A stretch of DNA of 64,000 nt from Pseudevernia furfuracea (GCA_022315425.1 JAIUPT010000036.1:1227809-1291808); one strand, 5' to 3'. Shown: positions 11,629 through 23,635, numbered from the stretch's first letter. Notes: a model not told the origin generated them from the letters alone. A program made the numbers and translations.

Positions 11629-13324
11629 ATGCTTCAACACCATCTGTCAACTCTAATATTTGGCTGCTTGGCTTTACACGTCTTCGCTGTAGCTGGACTT
11701 TTTACACTACCTGGGCGATATACTGACTTTTTTCTCAAAGATTCATCACCCCAACGCAAAAGACAGCCCGCAACTACCCAAGAGCAGGGCAGCATCAACA
11801 GCGTATCAACCCCAGGGCAGCAAACCCAAAATGTTACCAGCACTGCAGGTGAAGGGAATGGTACCGACCCGGATCCTGGGGTCATAACAAATCCTGCGGC
11901 GACACCAATTACTGATGAGGTGAACTGTACGGACGTGACTACAGGAAGAGACAATAAGTGCTGGAGGGAACTAAAACTTACGCAGTGGGTGGAAGATTGG
12001 GTGGACACCAATGCTTGCTACACAGGGGAAGCCTTTGCATCTTGCTTTTTGAGAAGAGAAGGCTTTCCTGGGCTTGACTGCACAGGAATCAAGATCGATA
12101 CATGTACATCCCCGCAAGGCGACAATGTTCTGAAGGAGCCAGAGGTATTTTATGTGGCGTACAATATCTACGGTAGGTATCTACGTCAACACCTTGAATT
12201 TGAGCTTCGAAGATCTACTGACATGCCTTCCAGCGATTAATCAATTCTTCCTCTCCTGGTGGACTGCTGTCGGAGATGCGGCGAGCATCGCATCTAATAA
12301 TGTGGGCGAGATCGTACAGTTACTAGACCCTCTCAGCGGTACGAATACTGTGCTAGACTCTGTGCTCATCACACTGACGGGCATCTTTGCGCTCGTACCT
12401 GGTGCCGGCTATCTCGTGGATGAGGTCGAGGGTTTCACCGAAGGATGGACGGCCTTTGCTCAGGTTTTCGAAAATGCTCTCTTTGCGGTACCTCAAATTG
12501 GGCGGTGGATCTTCCCTGTCGACTCAGTATCGTCGCAGGTGGTACAGATGGCCGATCTGTCTACCCAGATGGGCACCATCATTCAGACTGTGCAGAACAA
12601 CCTGAATAAGACGCTTGTCGACGTCATGCAAAATACAACCATGTTTCTCGCATTCGCCAGCCAGGGGAATTTCTCCGCTTCAGCGCCATCTCTCCCAGAC
12701 CAGTCAAACTACCTCCTCTACGCCTTCAACACCTACATAATATCGCAAGCCCTCACCAGCAACAATATCTACGGCGTCATCGGTCGCAATAGCAATCCAC
12801 AATCTCTTTCCTTCAACGGCACTAAAACAAACTCCGCCTACGACTTCTCAGACTGCCAAGGCTACAACGAGCAAAATGTATGCGACGCGTGGTGGTTCAG
12901 CGGACGATACAACTCCGCTTTCGGCCTTGATGATTTCAGCCGCATGAATCGCAATTACGGAGATGTGCTCACGACGCTATTCACCAACTACACGACCGGC
13001 GAACTCCTCTTCGATGGCGCCTACGCTTGCAATGCCAACGGGAATTACGGACAACCCGTAAACGTGACAGTCAACTCCGCGGGCGTCAATACAGGATGTC
13101 TTTCGCAATTGAGGATTCTAACGTGGGACATGAGCTGCGACAACCCTCTGCATCACACGAGTCCTGGGTGCGAATTCCTAGAGGCGCCGAGGCAGAATAT
13201 GTTCTTTGGTGATTGCAATTCGCATTCTGCATACAGCGTGATGGATGAACCGATCTATTGTGTGCCACATAGCTATCTGGGACCGCTGGTCACGCAGAAT
13301 GACATACAGCTAAAGCGGAATTAG
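11629..13324 (+). CDS. Secreted Cys-containing fungal protein (DUF7872-like)
   Basis: Exons 11629-12172 and 12234-13324, with a 61-nt intron (GTAGGT donor, CTGAC branch, CCAG acceptor), give 544 residues. The frame is open upstream only through TTG, so ATG 11629 is used; it starts a signal peptide (MLQHHLSTLIFGCLALHVFA). A Ser/Thr/Gln-rich linker follows. The core has even cysteines: DNKCWRELKLTQWVEDW, SCFLRREGFPGLDC and VFYVAYNIYAINQFFLSWW across the splice junction, then DCQGYNEQNVCDAWWFSGRYN and LDDFSRMNRNY. This pattern resembles a fungal-only secreted family I recall as DUF7872, uncertain. Many N-x-S/T sites support passage through the ER. An internal hydrophobic segment (LITLTGIFALVPGAGYLVDE) may be a buried helix rather than a membrane span. 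Function unknown. Confidence 0.8.
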
Positions 13325-14753
13325 CGCATCTGGATTTTTTCCTTTTAGAATTCCGTTTTTGCATAGAACTTTTGCTCACGCGAGCACGTTGGTAGAGAAA
13401 TCCTAGTCCCATCCCACACCATGTTTTTTTTTTTTTTTTTAGCGTGGGGCATGCGCTTGATGAGAAGCTTCAAATCAAAGCCCTTTTGGCTGTTAGCACC
13501 GGGCTACTGCAAATATGCCGCATTTATCCTCCCTTTTGCGCAACAAAAGGTCCCGATACATAGGTACTACTTTTCAGCATGTCTCGCTAGGCTGAAAAGT
13601 CGTTATAAGCGCTACAACGAGCCGCGACCATCCCGCGATACCTCAATCTCCGGGGACTGCCGACCCGGCATGGCTGCGATGGACATGCTCAGAGGCAAGT
13701 CCAGACGTTTATCATTCCTGTGGCTGCTCGTACTCTTTCTACACCTAGAGACTGGTCTTTTTGTGGGTCGCTTGTATCCCTTACCCCCTTTCCCATTACC
13801 TCTTTGCGAATAGCGCTCGTGATTTGAGAGTTAGAGCTCAAGGCGGTCGCTTTGAAAAAGAAAAAAAAAGAAGAACTGAGATCGGAAAAAGCTGTGCCCC
13901 GGTTTCACGGCTGGGTCCCAAATCATTTCGCAGTGGTTCTATGGCAATTATCAGTACTCTCAGGGTATTCCATTAGATAAAATAAGCGCCTTACTCTAGC
14001 TGTTTGGCGTGTAATTGATAGCTGACAGCTTTTGCCGCCTCCGACTGGCATGAGGGACTCCACGGAGTCAGCCAGATGTTAAACGCTGGAGGCTCCAGGG
14101 TACACAGATTGGCTCTCAGGTGAGGACTTTGAGAGGCCAGGGACTTTGAGCGCCAAATTGAAAGTCCTTGCGTTCATTATTGCCGTAGAGGGCCTTCCTT
14201 GGCAGATTTTTCTTCTCTTTCCTCTTTGTCTAGAAGTACAATAAGATTGTGGTAGCCCAGTGCTTGCAGAACAGCACGGTATTCCTCATCTCGATTGACA
14301 CCTTCATGGATTGTTGGTGTTACCTAGCAATTGCCGCCGGGTGAACACGCCTATGTGGGCACTAACAAGCTGTTTTTCCAAGCTGCTCCGGCAGTGTCTA
14401 CATGATAGCAGTGATTCAGGATGGCACTGCTACGGAGGCTCTGGGTCTTGACGATCTGGGCTATACGGTGTGCACATAAGAATTCTGACAGAGGTCGTTG
14501 ACTCGGGACGAATAAATAGATTGCCAAAAAAGGTGAAACGTGAAGGAAGTGTTTCTTCGTTTGTATCATTTGCTATGAAGAGCGATAGTTTCGCCGAAAT
14601 CTTGTAATCAAGTATGTTACTATCGAGTTAGAGAAAATGCTAGAGACTACGTTAAGGTCTACGATTTCATCGGCCCCTCATTGCATTTTGTTTCTCCACC
14701 TTGACCTTGATAAGTCATTATTTGAATTTGTTCAGCGAGAACTTGGTCATAGG
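13325..14753. other. Intergenic region
   Basis: No supported gene. A run of 18 T at 13423-13440 and an A-rich stretch at about 13855-13872 occur. The frame beginning MFFFFF at 13421 is created by the T-run. Nothing else of note. Confidence 0.4.
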
Positions 14754-16255
14754 CTACGGAAGCACGGCTTTGCGGTGCCTCGGTACAGAGCAGGCGAAGT
14801 AACTTCTTTCCAGTTGGATCATAGAGTCTCTTGAAAGTGGACCAGAAACAAAACGTAGGGGTTCTCCTTCCTTTTTACCGGATGCCGTGGAGGCAGACCC
14901 CGGTTTGTTCGGGCTGGGTTTACTCGATCCTGGCGTACGCTGCGCGCCCGATTTTTGATTGCTTGACCCCAGATTACTTGGTGCGGGCCTATAAGGCACC
15001 TGCCTTCTGGATCCATTGCCACTATCATCTCCCATCATCGAGCTCGTGTCTGAGACGTCACCTTCAAAATCCCTGTAGCAGCGACTTGTCTCACATGCGA
15101 GATCTGCGTAGAAGACGGGTGGTGGTAAGCTGACTGGTCTGGTGGATCTTCCACATAGATAACACATTTCGTAGGTCAACTGATGCAGGTACTCCGAAAT
15201 CTTGACATTTGCACCGACGAACTCTTTCGTAAAAATTTCGTTGCGCCACTTCGCCGATTCCCTTGATACGGTTGTATGTACTCGCGTCATTGTCGGGCAA
15301 GACGATCATGAGAAAGCGGATGCCCTTCTGCGCACAGCGGTCAAATTCCCTGTTCAAAGCAGCTTCTTCGCCTTCTTTGATCATCAGCCGCCCCAAATGA
15401 ACTGGGTCATCGACATCTTTTTCGCCAAGGGTTTTCCGAAGGGTGCCGAGAAAACTGCGAAAGCTTTCGTCAAATGTTCGTTCCAAGTATGCCCCACTTT
15501 GTCAAATGCCCTGCGCTCAACGCTTGTGATACGCCTCTCAAATTCCAGCGACCCTTTTCGTCAATCATTAGGTGCGCGGACCCTGTCTTGTAGATGACCC
15601 CTGGTTGTTCCAGAAGACGACCTTGACCAGTGATCATATCGGAATTCGGGCCTGAATCTCCTATGTAAAGAAAACTAGCCAAATACAGGAACCACTCATG
15701 AGGGTATGATTGTTTTCAAGGCCAAGAATTCTGAAGGCGTCCGCATTAATCGAGTTTCTGGTCTTCTGGGGCTCACGTCTGGCGTTTTCGATCATGTCCG
15801 AAATCCGTGGCAAGGTGGTGTTTGATGGATTCGAATGTCGAAGCCCTTAATGCACATTGAATGACTCGCATCAACTTCTTGCCCTCGGGAACGGTCATCC
15901 CTTTCTCTGGTGACTCGTTCGGGGGAATGGCCTAAAAAGTCACCCCACAGAGACACAAAACTAGATCCGGGTTGTGCAAGTTCATTTCAGAATAATTTGC
16001 CCGCAAGAGGACACTGTTCTTGACGCGTTGATCTCCATAGTCAGGCCGCACGGGGAAAAGGCCATCGTTTGCTTTAGTGGTCTGGATGCGAGCCAGAAGA
16101 TCCCCCATGTCTTGATATTTGATCCCGCCGCGTTCGAGAGCACTATCTAGTCTAAATTGGGTTAATATGTCAACTCGATCGACGGAAACTAAGAGACGAT
16201 ATTTCGGGATAGATCTGACGACCTTTTGCTGTGCTTGAGAGAGCAAAATCTGCAT
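14754..16255 (-). pseudogene. Argonaute (RNAi slicer) relic with large internal deletions
   Basis: Read from 16255 down, several minus frames keep Argonaute landmarks in the correct order. The N domain shows LFPVRPDYGDQ, VLLRANYSEMNLHNPDLVL and PEGKKLMRVIQCALRAS (about 16090-15830). A linker-2 segment has GRLLEQPGVIYKTG and KGRWNLRGVSQ (about 15630-15530). The MID domain has RFLMIVLPDNDASTYNRIKGIGEV (about 15330-15250). The PIWI C-terminus has LHQLTYEMCYLCGRSTRPVS and PPPVFYADLACETSR (about 15190-15080). At least four frame changes and several stops separate them. The spacing leaves no room for PAZ or for the central PIWI part with the catalytic DEDX residues. Intact fungal Argonautes are about 900-1000 residues; this remnant covers about 500. 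It cannot encode a working slicer. No other RNAi gene lies in the window. Confidence 0.8.
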
Positions 16256-18481
16256 GAGAGGAAACCCTCAAAAATGCACCCTGCTATGTTTGCTGGACCG
16301 GCAGAGTGCATCCATGCAAAGCCAGCAGCAAGGATAAACAACGAAAAGCCAATGCAAGAGACAGCGCATCCAATCGAGCAATCATAGCACTTCGGTAATG
16401 CAAGTACGCGAGAAGGCTATGGCTGGCACGAAGTGAAGACCCAAGATTTGAGGTATGGTAGGGCGTATTACACATCAAATGTGGCGTCTCGAAGGTAGCC
16501 CTCATCCAAATTTGACAGGAAGGGCTCTTCATGCCCCATTCAAATGAGTTTTTACAAGCATCCGTTCCTTTCAAAAGACCAAGCTGTCTCGATTAGTCAG
16601 CCTAAAGAATAGCACAGAGCATCACCCCCTTCAAAAAAAGCGAACCAAGACGTGTTATTGAACCATTGCAGCCTGCACACGGAAGGCGCCACCTAGCACA
16701 GATCTTGCTCGTAGCAAGCTAAGCATTCACCACAGAGTAAACAAAGCTTAGAAACCCATGAATTGAGTCTTGTATGAGGAGACCGGTAGCATGCTAGACC
16801 GACTGTCAAGGTACTCTATCGACTAGTAAATTCGACTCCAAGCTTTCGGTCACTCCTAAATCCTGTAGGTGGCGGTAAGAGGCACAGGGACACCATTTAT
16901 CCCCAAAGCCTACAGCACAATTTCTTTCACCATGGTGCCGGATGTGAGCTGGTAGCTTACACCAATAGTGTCCCGGCCGAAAGCCTGGCCAAAAGCAGCT
17001 ATGCTGCAGCGGAGACCATATTTTCGCATTAGCGGCGACTAGTAAGGTATGGAAAGGTGTGGCTACCGCTTTGCTGGGGTATAAGCTTACTACTAATCAA
17101 ACCGTAAAGAAGTACTCCGTTGGCATTATTGCTTGCTCTCTTAATCTCTGGAGAACTCAACAGGTGCAGGAGAGATCTCAAAACAACATGCAGCCCTGTG
17201 ATAAGGCTGAAATGCGAGAAATTTCTGCACCCCTCGACCCCGACCCCCCGGCGTGAACTCCCCTGCCCGCCGAGCCTGCATGCACAATTTGGAATGACAC
17301 GCGCCTGCTTCAAAGTCAAATTTCACCACTAATGCATCGCTCGCCTTCCGGTCCAGTAGGTATTCCCATGTGGCCCCGCGAATTCAAACTCACTCGATAT
17401 TCACCATACCCCATGGCCGTTCTACCGTATCATGTCGGCAGTGTCTGCTCCTCCTCTACTAAGCCGCCAAGGAATGGAAGTATGAATGCCATCCATTGGC
17501 AGATGGTGTGTGTCGCTGGAGGCGTTTCGTGTCGGCGTTTACTAAGTAGCCAAATCGACGACTCGGAAATTATTCTTGCTTGAGGAGAGAGCGTAGGAGA
17601 AGTTCGTTGGGAATGCTGGAGGATCCGCACGCCTGCGCAGCCTATGAGAGACCATCTAGACCCTTCGTATCAGGTATCTGGGACAAGCGCCAGCCTGGGT
17701 GGTATGTAAGGTTGAGGGACTACCTGGCCACGGCTTTGGAGAAGGGTAGGGGAGATTGAACACGAAGGCTTGGGGAGTTTAGATGAGGCTGTGGAAAATA
17801 AAGGGCGTACGTTCTGCTGGTTGTGGTAATGGTGGATGCTGTTTTTGACCTAGGTGTCGCATCAAATTTTACAAGTCCGTCACTCTCGTTGCAGGGAATT
17901 CTTCAGATGATAGTACTTGAAAGACTAGACGGACTTCGGGACAGGGACTGAGCAAAGGCATTCGTTGCATTGGTTGTCATGTCGGAGCTGCGAGCACATA
18001 AATCGATGGGTCCACGAAATGAATGCAAAAGCGCACTCAATGAGCTGGAGAAGTCCCAACTGCGAGGCTTAGCGGCAACAGAAGCCTAATATTAAAAGCA
18101 CCGTTACTACCAAAAAGACCCTGGAGTGCCAGAGGCGTCGCAAAGACGTCAAGGAATTGAGCTACCAACACAGGGCCGCAAAATCAGAGGAACACGACGA
18201 TGTACTTAATCGAGTAACGAGCGCTATCCACCCAATAGGCAATGAATCCATATTCCGATTGATGCTCGCGTAAGCGCTGGGACAAAGTGCACCTCCTGAA
18301 AGTCTCTTCAAATCCATCTTCTCTGCAACGGCGGCTTGTATATCTCATCCTGCGATCCTGCAGTGCTTCGGGTTAGAACCGGCTTCGACCAGATAGCGGT
18401 ATATGGAATGAAGCGTGGGCAAGGCCTTCTATCGCATACGTACCGAAATGTTCAGCGCCGCTATATGCTCCTGCTTTCTGC
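16256..18481. other. Gene-poor stretch with faint relics
   Basis: No intact gene. Around 17980-18230 the plus strand has short charged coding-like pieces (MSELRAHKSMGPRNECKSALNELEKSQLRGL) in shifting frames with stops. Elsewhere there are only chance-length frames. The 3' flank of the minus-strand gene ending at 18482 is at the right edge. Confidence 0.35.
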
Positions 18482-19249
18482 TCAGCCCATCGCTTCTGAT
18501 GGGAGTCGTCCGAATCCGAAGGAGCTGGGACATGTCGTGTTGCTGTAGTCAAATTTTCCAGTGGTGTCCGCAAGAGATTTGGAAGGTGAGCGATCGCCAG
18601 TTGCTTTGTCATTCTTGACCCGTTGGGTCGGACTGCGGTGTGAATGGCTGCCATGTTGTGTCTTGTGATTTCCCCGTTTTATTGAAGAGTGGGGTTTGGT
18701 GGAAGGAAGCTCGGTGGAACTCGTTGTGCCAGAACCGGCGGAGGAAGTTTTGGCGGCTTGACCGTCGGCTTCGATGGAGTTTTCGTGTACTCGACTGGGT
18801 CCGTCCATGGGGACATTGCCTGCAGCTTGATGATTCGGCAGCGAACGCCTGGTGCGGTTAGGCTCAGTCCTTGTGTGACTGCCATTGGGACGTGTGAAGC
18901 CGCGCCTCGTTAGATGAGTGTTTTGTGGGTGGTTCCCACCTTGGTCGGACTGATGCGCATCTGCCACTCGTGTCTCCGAGCCCTCCGAGCGAGATGTCGA
19001 CTCCGATGATACGCTATCTGTATCTGAGAGAGACTCCATCTCCGAGTCTGCATTGTCGCTCGCAGTTGGATCTGCTTCCGGGACGGTCTCACTGGCTAGA
19101 TCCGCAGCAGCTGTAGGTTTCGGGCAATCAACCGGCTTGTGACGTTTCTCCCCTGAGCATCGAGTGCAGATGATACCCTCCGAGATCAAGATCATGTACC
19201 CCGGACAATTGTCGCTGATAGTTTGGTAATCATCGGGTTCGGAGGCCAT
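18482..19249 (-). CDS. Ser/Thr-rich hypothetical protein with N-terminal Cys cluster
   Basis: A single-exon minus frame of 255 residues from ATG 19249. Residues 15-42 hold four cysteines with a CxxC pair (CPGYMILISEGIICTRC then a Cys after about ten residues), which could bind one zinc. The rest is low complexity: an acidic Ser/Asp stretch (about 60-95), then Ser/Thr/His/Arg-rich sequence likely to be disordered. No signal peptide or membrane helix. It resembles many fungal nuclear hypotheticals with a small N-terminal zinc module, but I do not recognise the family. It sits in a gene graveyard between the Argonaute remnant and another decayed gene, yet has no internal stop. Confidence 0.6.
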   Translation of the reverse strand: MASEPDDYQTISDNCPGYMILISEGIICTRCSGEKRHKPVDCPKPTAAADLASETVPEADPTASDNADSEMESLSDTDSVSSESTSRSEGSETRVADAHQSDQGGNHPQNTHLTRRGFTRPNGSHTRTEPNRTRRSLPNHQAAGNVPMDGPSRVHENSIEADGQAAKTSSAGSGTTSSTELPSTKPHSSIKRGNHKTQHGSHSHRSPTQRVKNDKATGDRSPSKSLADTTGKFDYSNTTCPSSFGFGRLPSEAMG

Positions 19250-20730
19250 TCCAAGTCATAAGGAAAAGAAAATTGGACACAAAGGAAGTAAAAGTGCAAA
19301 GATTTTCAAGATACGTTCAACTGCGGTAAAAAGGAAGGATACTTGAACTTATGTCGAAAGTGTGAGTGAGATGGGGCATGATTGGACATGAAAAGGGGGG
19401 TCCGATGATCGCGTTCTGCAAGCAAAAGGGAAAACAAAGCAAGGGGCCTTAACGCGCATATGGGCTTGCATGGGTTTGCATGCGAAACATGTTCTACGCA
19501 TGCACAACTACCAATTGCTTTTCCTCGGCCTAACTGAATTAATGCCATGGCGTAACAGCTGAACGTAATGGATTATGAGGATGTAGTCCATTCTCGAGCA
19601 CTTGAGATAGTATTTCACCATGCGCTATTCTAAGGTAGGTCAAAGATATTGTCATTTCCTTGTCGATAGGTGCATAGGTATCATCGTTCATTCGCGGTTA
19701 AATCTCGATGGTGCCCAGCGCTAAACCACTCTTCCCCAATCCACACCCTGGCGACCACATTTGATTCCACCCATGGTTCGGATAAGCCTCCGCCGGGCCC
19801 GCCCGAGATGTTGCTTAGACAATGTTCCCAGCTTCCCCCAAATTGGCTCGGGGTCCCGAGAACCTGGACCCGGCGATCCCAAGTTTAGGCTTGGTGGCTA
19901 GGCGCCCCCTAAATGACGACGCTTAAAGCCTGAGCTTTGGCCCTCTCCTCCAATCCGCGGGATTTTCTGAGTCTTCCCTGTCCAGGCTTCCTTCGCCAAG
20001 TCTGGCTTGGGATTACCAGTTATTACGGACTTCGTACCGGGCTACCAAAAGTTCCACACCGTCACCAGACTCTCGATGCCGACTCCCGTACCATCCCTCT
20101 TTGCTAGCCAACTGGGTAGCCTCATTGAGTCAGTGCCGGGTGGGGGGCTTCCAATTGGACGGTTAAGCTCAAAGGTCGTGGAAGCCCCACTCTGAGTTGG
20201 AACAACACATACGCATGAAATGGCTTAGAGTTACCCCACTTGGATGGTTTGACCCTGCTTCAGGGTCAAGGTGATGTTATTGGCTCGTCCACGAAAAAGG
20301 ACGAACTCATCTAAAAGCGGTATTAGCAGGCGGGAGCGAGCTAAGTGCGTACCACGATTATGTTCAGCTTTCAGTGCCTCCTACAGCTCTTCATTTGAAT
20401 TCTCCCACCCTCAGTACATATGGGGCACTTAGAGGCCTGACTTTTGGAAACTGGCCTGTTCACGAAAACGAGTACGAAAAGATTGTCCCGCTCGATCACA
20501 TCAGTGACGAAGGACATTACGAGTTCTTTTAATGAGTCATGGAAGTCGTATCGAGGGAGTGACCGACGGGTAGAAGCACGGACACAGTGCCGCCCTTCCT
20601 GATGTTGCATCGAGATCAAATCAAATTTGGTGCACAGCCTTGATATCACACCGACTGATTTTCCGTCAGCTGAGTCATTCAGCCTTCTGACACTAAGATG
20701 TTTCCAACGTGATTCCTAATCAGCCACTAC
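19250..20730. other. Non-coding with possible minus-strand relic
   Basis: No supported gene. A minus frame over 20371-20649 has DSLKELVMSFVTDVIERDNL and LFVLVFVNRPVSKSQ, which reads like protein, but it is short and ends in a stop without a family signal. Confidence 0.35.
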
Positions 20731-20734
20731 TCTC

Positions 20735-20825
20735 TACGAAGCAGCAATTCGAACTGAGCCAGCGCTTACACTCCTAGGCTTCCAATCACATCGAGGTACT
20801 CTACCAACACAGCGCTTTCTCGGCC
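20735..20825 (-). other. tRNA-like element with A and B box (degenerate)
   Basis: On the minus strand a TTGGTAGAGTACC motif (20795-20807) resembles a tRNA D-arm/A box. About 40 bases downstream AGTTCGAATTG (20745-20755) resembles the T-arm/B box with the terminal C changed. The acceptor and anticodon stems do not pair properly, so it is not an intact tRNA. It could be a decayed tRNA gene, a tRNA-derived SINE, or coincidence. Confidence 0.3.
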
Positions 20826-20913
20826 TATCGGAACGACAGACCCACTTGCCTATACTCCCCGAACATGATCAAACGACCCGCCGCCTATGCCTACAGAGGA
20901 GGTATATCCACTA

Positions 20914-21977
20914 TTAATGTAGGATTATTAGTACGACATCTTTACCAAGAAGGTGGCAGCAAGCAAAGGCAAAGTAGAGGCCACTGAAGACCCACTCAAA
21001 TGTACCCTCCATGACTGCGACATACTTTAATCCCCAGTGCTCGCAGGATCCATAAGAGGAAGCGGTGGGAAAAGAGGGAACCAAACAGCTACTCGGCTGA
21101 GAGCTGGCGAGCACGGTATCCCGAAAAGAGCCGCATATCCAATCTCTGCGGTAATCCCCCACACAGCTGCTCAGGGTGCCTTCCAAGGACTTCTCGTATC
21201 TCTCAGACTGTGGCTGATAACAACGAGGGCGGTGAGGCTGAAGTCAAGTAGGTATGCCATTCACCGTGGCGAATCTTTCGCATCAAGTCTTGGGCGACAG
21301 CACTTTCGAGCCGGTCCGCAAGCCCGGATTGACGAGGGATTGCGCCTGGAAATGAGGATGGTCTCGCTCAAAAGGTCATGGAGTTCAATGTTAATAGCGG
21401 TGGTCATGACGAGGGAGAAGCCGAGGTGGATGACAGAAGATGGCAAGCGCGAGTGCTGACAAGACCGATGGGCCTGTGGAGATGGAAATGTAGTATCCAG
21501 TGTCTGAAGGATACACCTCGTTGGAGCTCGACGCTGGTTCAGTGGATTGGATTCTCGCCGGATTGAAGCCTTTCATAAATTGGAAGCCGCACAATCGAAC
21601 GGTTACACCCTCAACCATCCCGATGCGTGTTCGCGTGCCCAGAGAAAGCTTGCTTCTCCCGCATACACGATTAATGCTCTGCCTGCGGTCTGGAAGAATG
21701 CGATCGGGTATTTGATCCGAGGCCGGATAGATCCGAATCCTCGACTGGGGACGTTGCGCAAACAACTTGCAGAAAGCCGGTATAAATATTTGATGGCGAA
21801 ATGCTCGAAGTCCCGAACTTGCCGTAAACCCGCAAGCCGAAGAATCCCGCAGTCAAAAAGTCTTGCGTGGGAAAGCGCCTTTATTTCTGTTGGAGTATGA
21901 TATCTTTTGTCGCATGTTCTTGATCGAAGAGAAGCCAGCGATCTTGGCGAGCTTGGATGCTGTAATAAGACGCCCAA
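20914..21977 (-). pseudogene. Unrecognised decayed protein-coding gene
   Basis: From 21977 downward the minus strand keeps long protein-like stretches in changing frames: ARLFDCGILRLAGLRQVRDF, FAIKYLYRLSASCLRNVPSR, RIKYPIAFFQTAGRALI, then VLSALALAIFCHP, FSLVMTTAINIELHDLLSET, LESAVAQDLMRKIRHGEWHT and finally FEWVFSGLYFAFACCHLLG. Stops and at least four frame changes interrupt them. The alternation of amphipathic and hydrophobic segments suggests a membrane-associated protein. The family is not recognised. Chance is possible for each piece, but their density on one strand is unusual. Confidence 0.35.
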
Positions 21978-22212
21978 CGGTCCGCCCCCAACGTCTGGAC
22001 TAATCTAAACTCTAGCCTAAACTCACGCTCCACGGATCAGTTGGAGACGTCATATTATTGAGACGGTCCAACACCGGTCCGTGGTGGTGGAAACATAGTA
22101 TCATAGTATCATAGTATGAATGTTTTGAAGACTCTTTGGCTTCATTATTATTATTTGACATTTCATTTATGATTTGGCTTGACTTTAGGGTTTTCAAATG
22201 AGCACTAGGTAC

Positions 22213-22217
22213 GTTAA

Positions 22218-22268
<51 letters not shown>

Positions 22269-22270
22269 AA
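22213..22270. repeat. AAAT/TAAA tetranucleotide microsatellite
   Basis: About fourteen near-perfect ATAA units. A tandem CATAGTAT triplet lies just upstream at about 22098-22120. Confidence 0.95.
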
Positions 22271-23037
22271 CCTAATGATATCTCACTTACCTTAGCCTCG
22301 TAGATCATTTGAAATAACATCAAGCCGGCGTTACCTTAGCTTTCTTCAATCTTCACGGCTCTCACCGACTAGTAACTAGTTTGACATCTGACATTTGACA
22401 TTTGGCTATTATCCAGCACTAGTCCAGAATGGTATTGACGGCGGACCGACTGTGAACTATGTAAATAGCTTCAATCCGGACAAAGTCCAGGCCCCCCCCC
22501 CCCCCACACACGCTCATACAACATACTTCGGATCCTTGGGCGCCTTGTTCTTTGGTCTGTACATAGTACCACGCGGCTTGAGACCTGAATCTCACTCGGT
22601 TTTCCCATTCAGTGACATCAACGTCGTCGATATGACTGTGGGAAGGATAGATAGAGGCGGAGCATGACGTCGTCCATGAGGTCTGTGGGGCCGAATCAGT
22701 CGAGATGGACGCCGACGGACTACTAATTCCTGAGTGCCCGGATGACGTCCTCCCTTGCCCTTGCTCTCCTCTTCTCTTCCGGCCCTCTTTAATATTCTCG
22801 TCTCGAGGGAGATGCCACCCAAAATCTCCTGTCGAGCTCGTACTGGACTAGTTTGATACAATAGGGTCTTTGGGATGCTATTGGCGCATAAAGAGTATCT
22901 CTATTTATGGTAGTCCTATTAGTCCTTTGAAGTTCTAAAGGGACACAGCTCTCGACAAATCCTGGTAAGCAGAAAGAAAAATCCCTCATCGTCGTACCCC
23001 TGCATCTGACCTGTCAATGGATACGCGCCTTTTCTTG
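22271..23037. other. Non-coding stretch
   Basis: No supported gene. A poly-C run occurs at 22492-22504. Confidence 0.45.
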
Positions 23038-23635
23038 ATCACTTCGAAAGTCTTCAAAGTCTATAAGTACCACGGCGAATGGCATCGGCTTTCATGGCTA
23101 GCTCAACCAAAAACTGGTCCACTCTTCATTGTCCCTTGAGCCGATTGCAATGCCGCTATCTTGACCACTCCTACATGGCTAGATAGACATGGACCCAGGG
23201 GGGCAACGGAGCTGGTGGGAAAACGGCCTTACAATGTGCCAGATCAGCGGCTAATGAAGCGTCTGCATCCAGACTGGAGGTACGGCCTTGAACGATGCTT
23301 CGAAATTGTCATCATGGATGAAGCACGGCTACTGAAGCCTTTGGTGGCGCAAGAATCTCTTGCCCTGCAATTGCTTAGAACGCCCATGTTTCTTTACGTG
23401 CCAGCTACACCAATGCCACATGTTGTCGCTGATTGGCTGGGTATACGGCTTTCATCGGGCATCCTGATGCGAGGAAGTGCTGGGGAGCGGAGTCCCTCAA
23501 GGAAATGGAACTCGCGAAAAGTATGAATCCGTTCGATTCATCCAACGATCATCCAGCCGCCAAACTACGTCTCACTCACGAAGCCTACGAGGATTGGATC
23601 GCTCGAGTAGGTTTCTTCTTTTTGGTGCAGTTGAG
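23038..23635 (+). pseudogene. SNF2-type helicase fragment
   Basis: Plus-strand frames keep SNF2/DEAD-like helicase motifs in order. KVFKVYKYHGE lies near 23052, and ILTTPTWLDRHGP (motif Ib region, normally LTTYxTL) near 23160. RCFEIVIMDEARLLK follows at about 23298-23342 (Walker B, DEAH changed to DEAR), then FLYVPATPMPHVVADWLG (motif III, normally TATP). After a frame change near 23435 a second island reads AAKLRLTHEAYEDWIARVG. Only the N-terminal ATPase lobe is represented: the P-loop (GKT) and the C-terminal helicase lobe are missing, and stops and the frameshift prevent expression. Such fragments are common as decayed members of expanded fungal SNF2-like families. This is a remnant with no function. 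Confidence 0.65.

Noticed and set aside
13421..13813. Frame starting MFFFFFF
   Set aside because: Produced by an 18-base T run.
15091..15486. Intact small protein from the 131-codon minus frame
   Set aside because: It contains the Argonaute MID motif and is only one island of the decayed gene.
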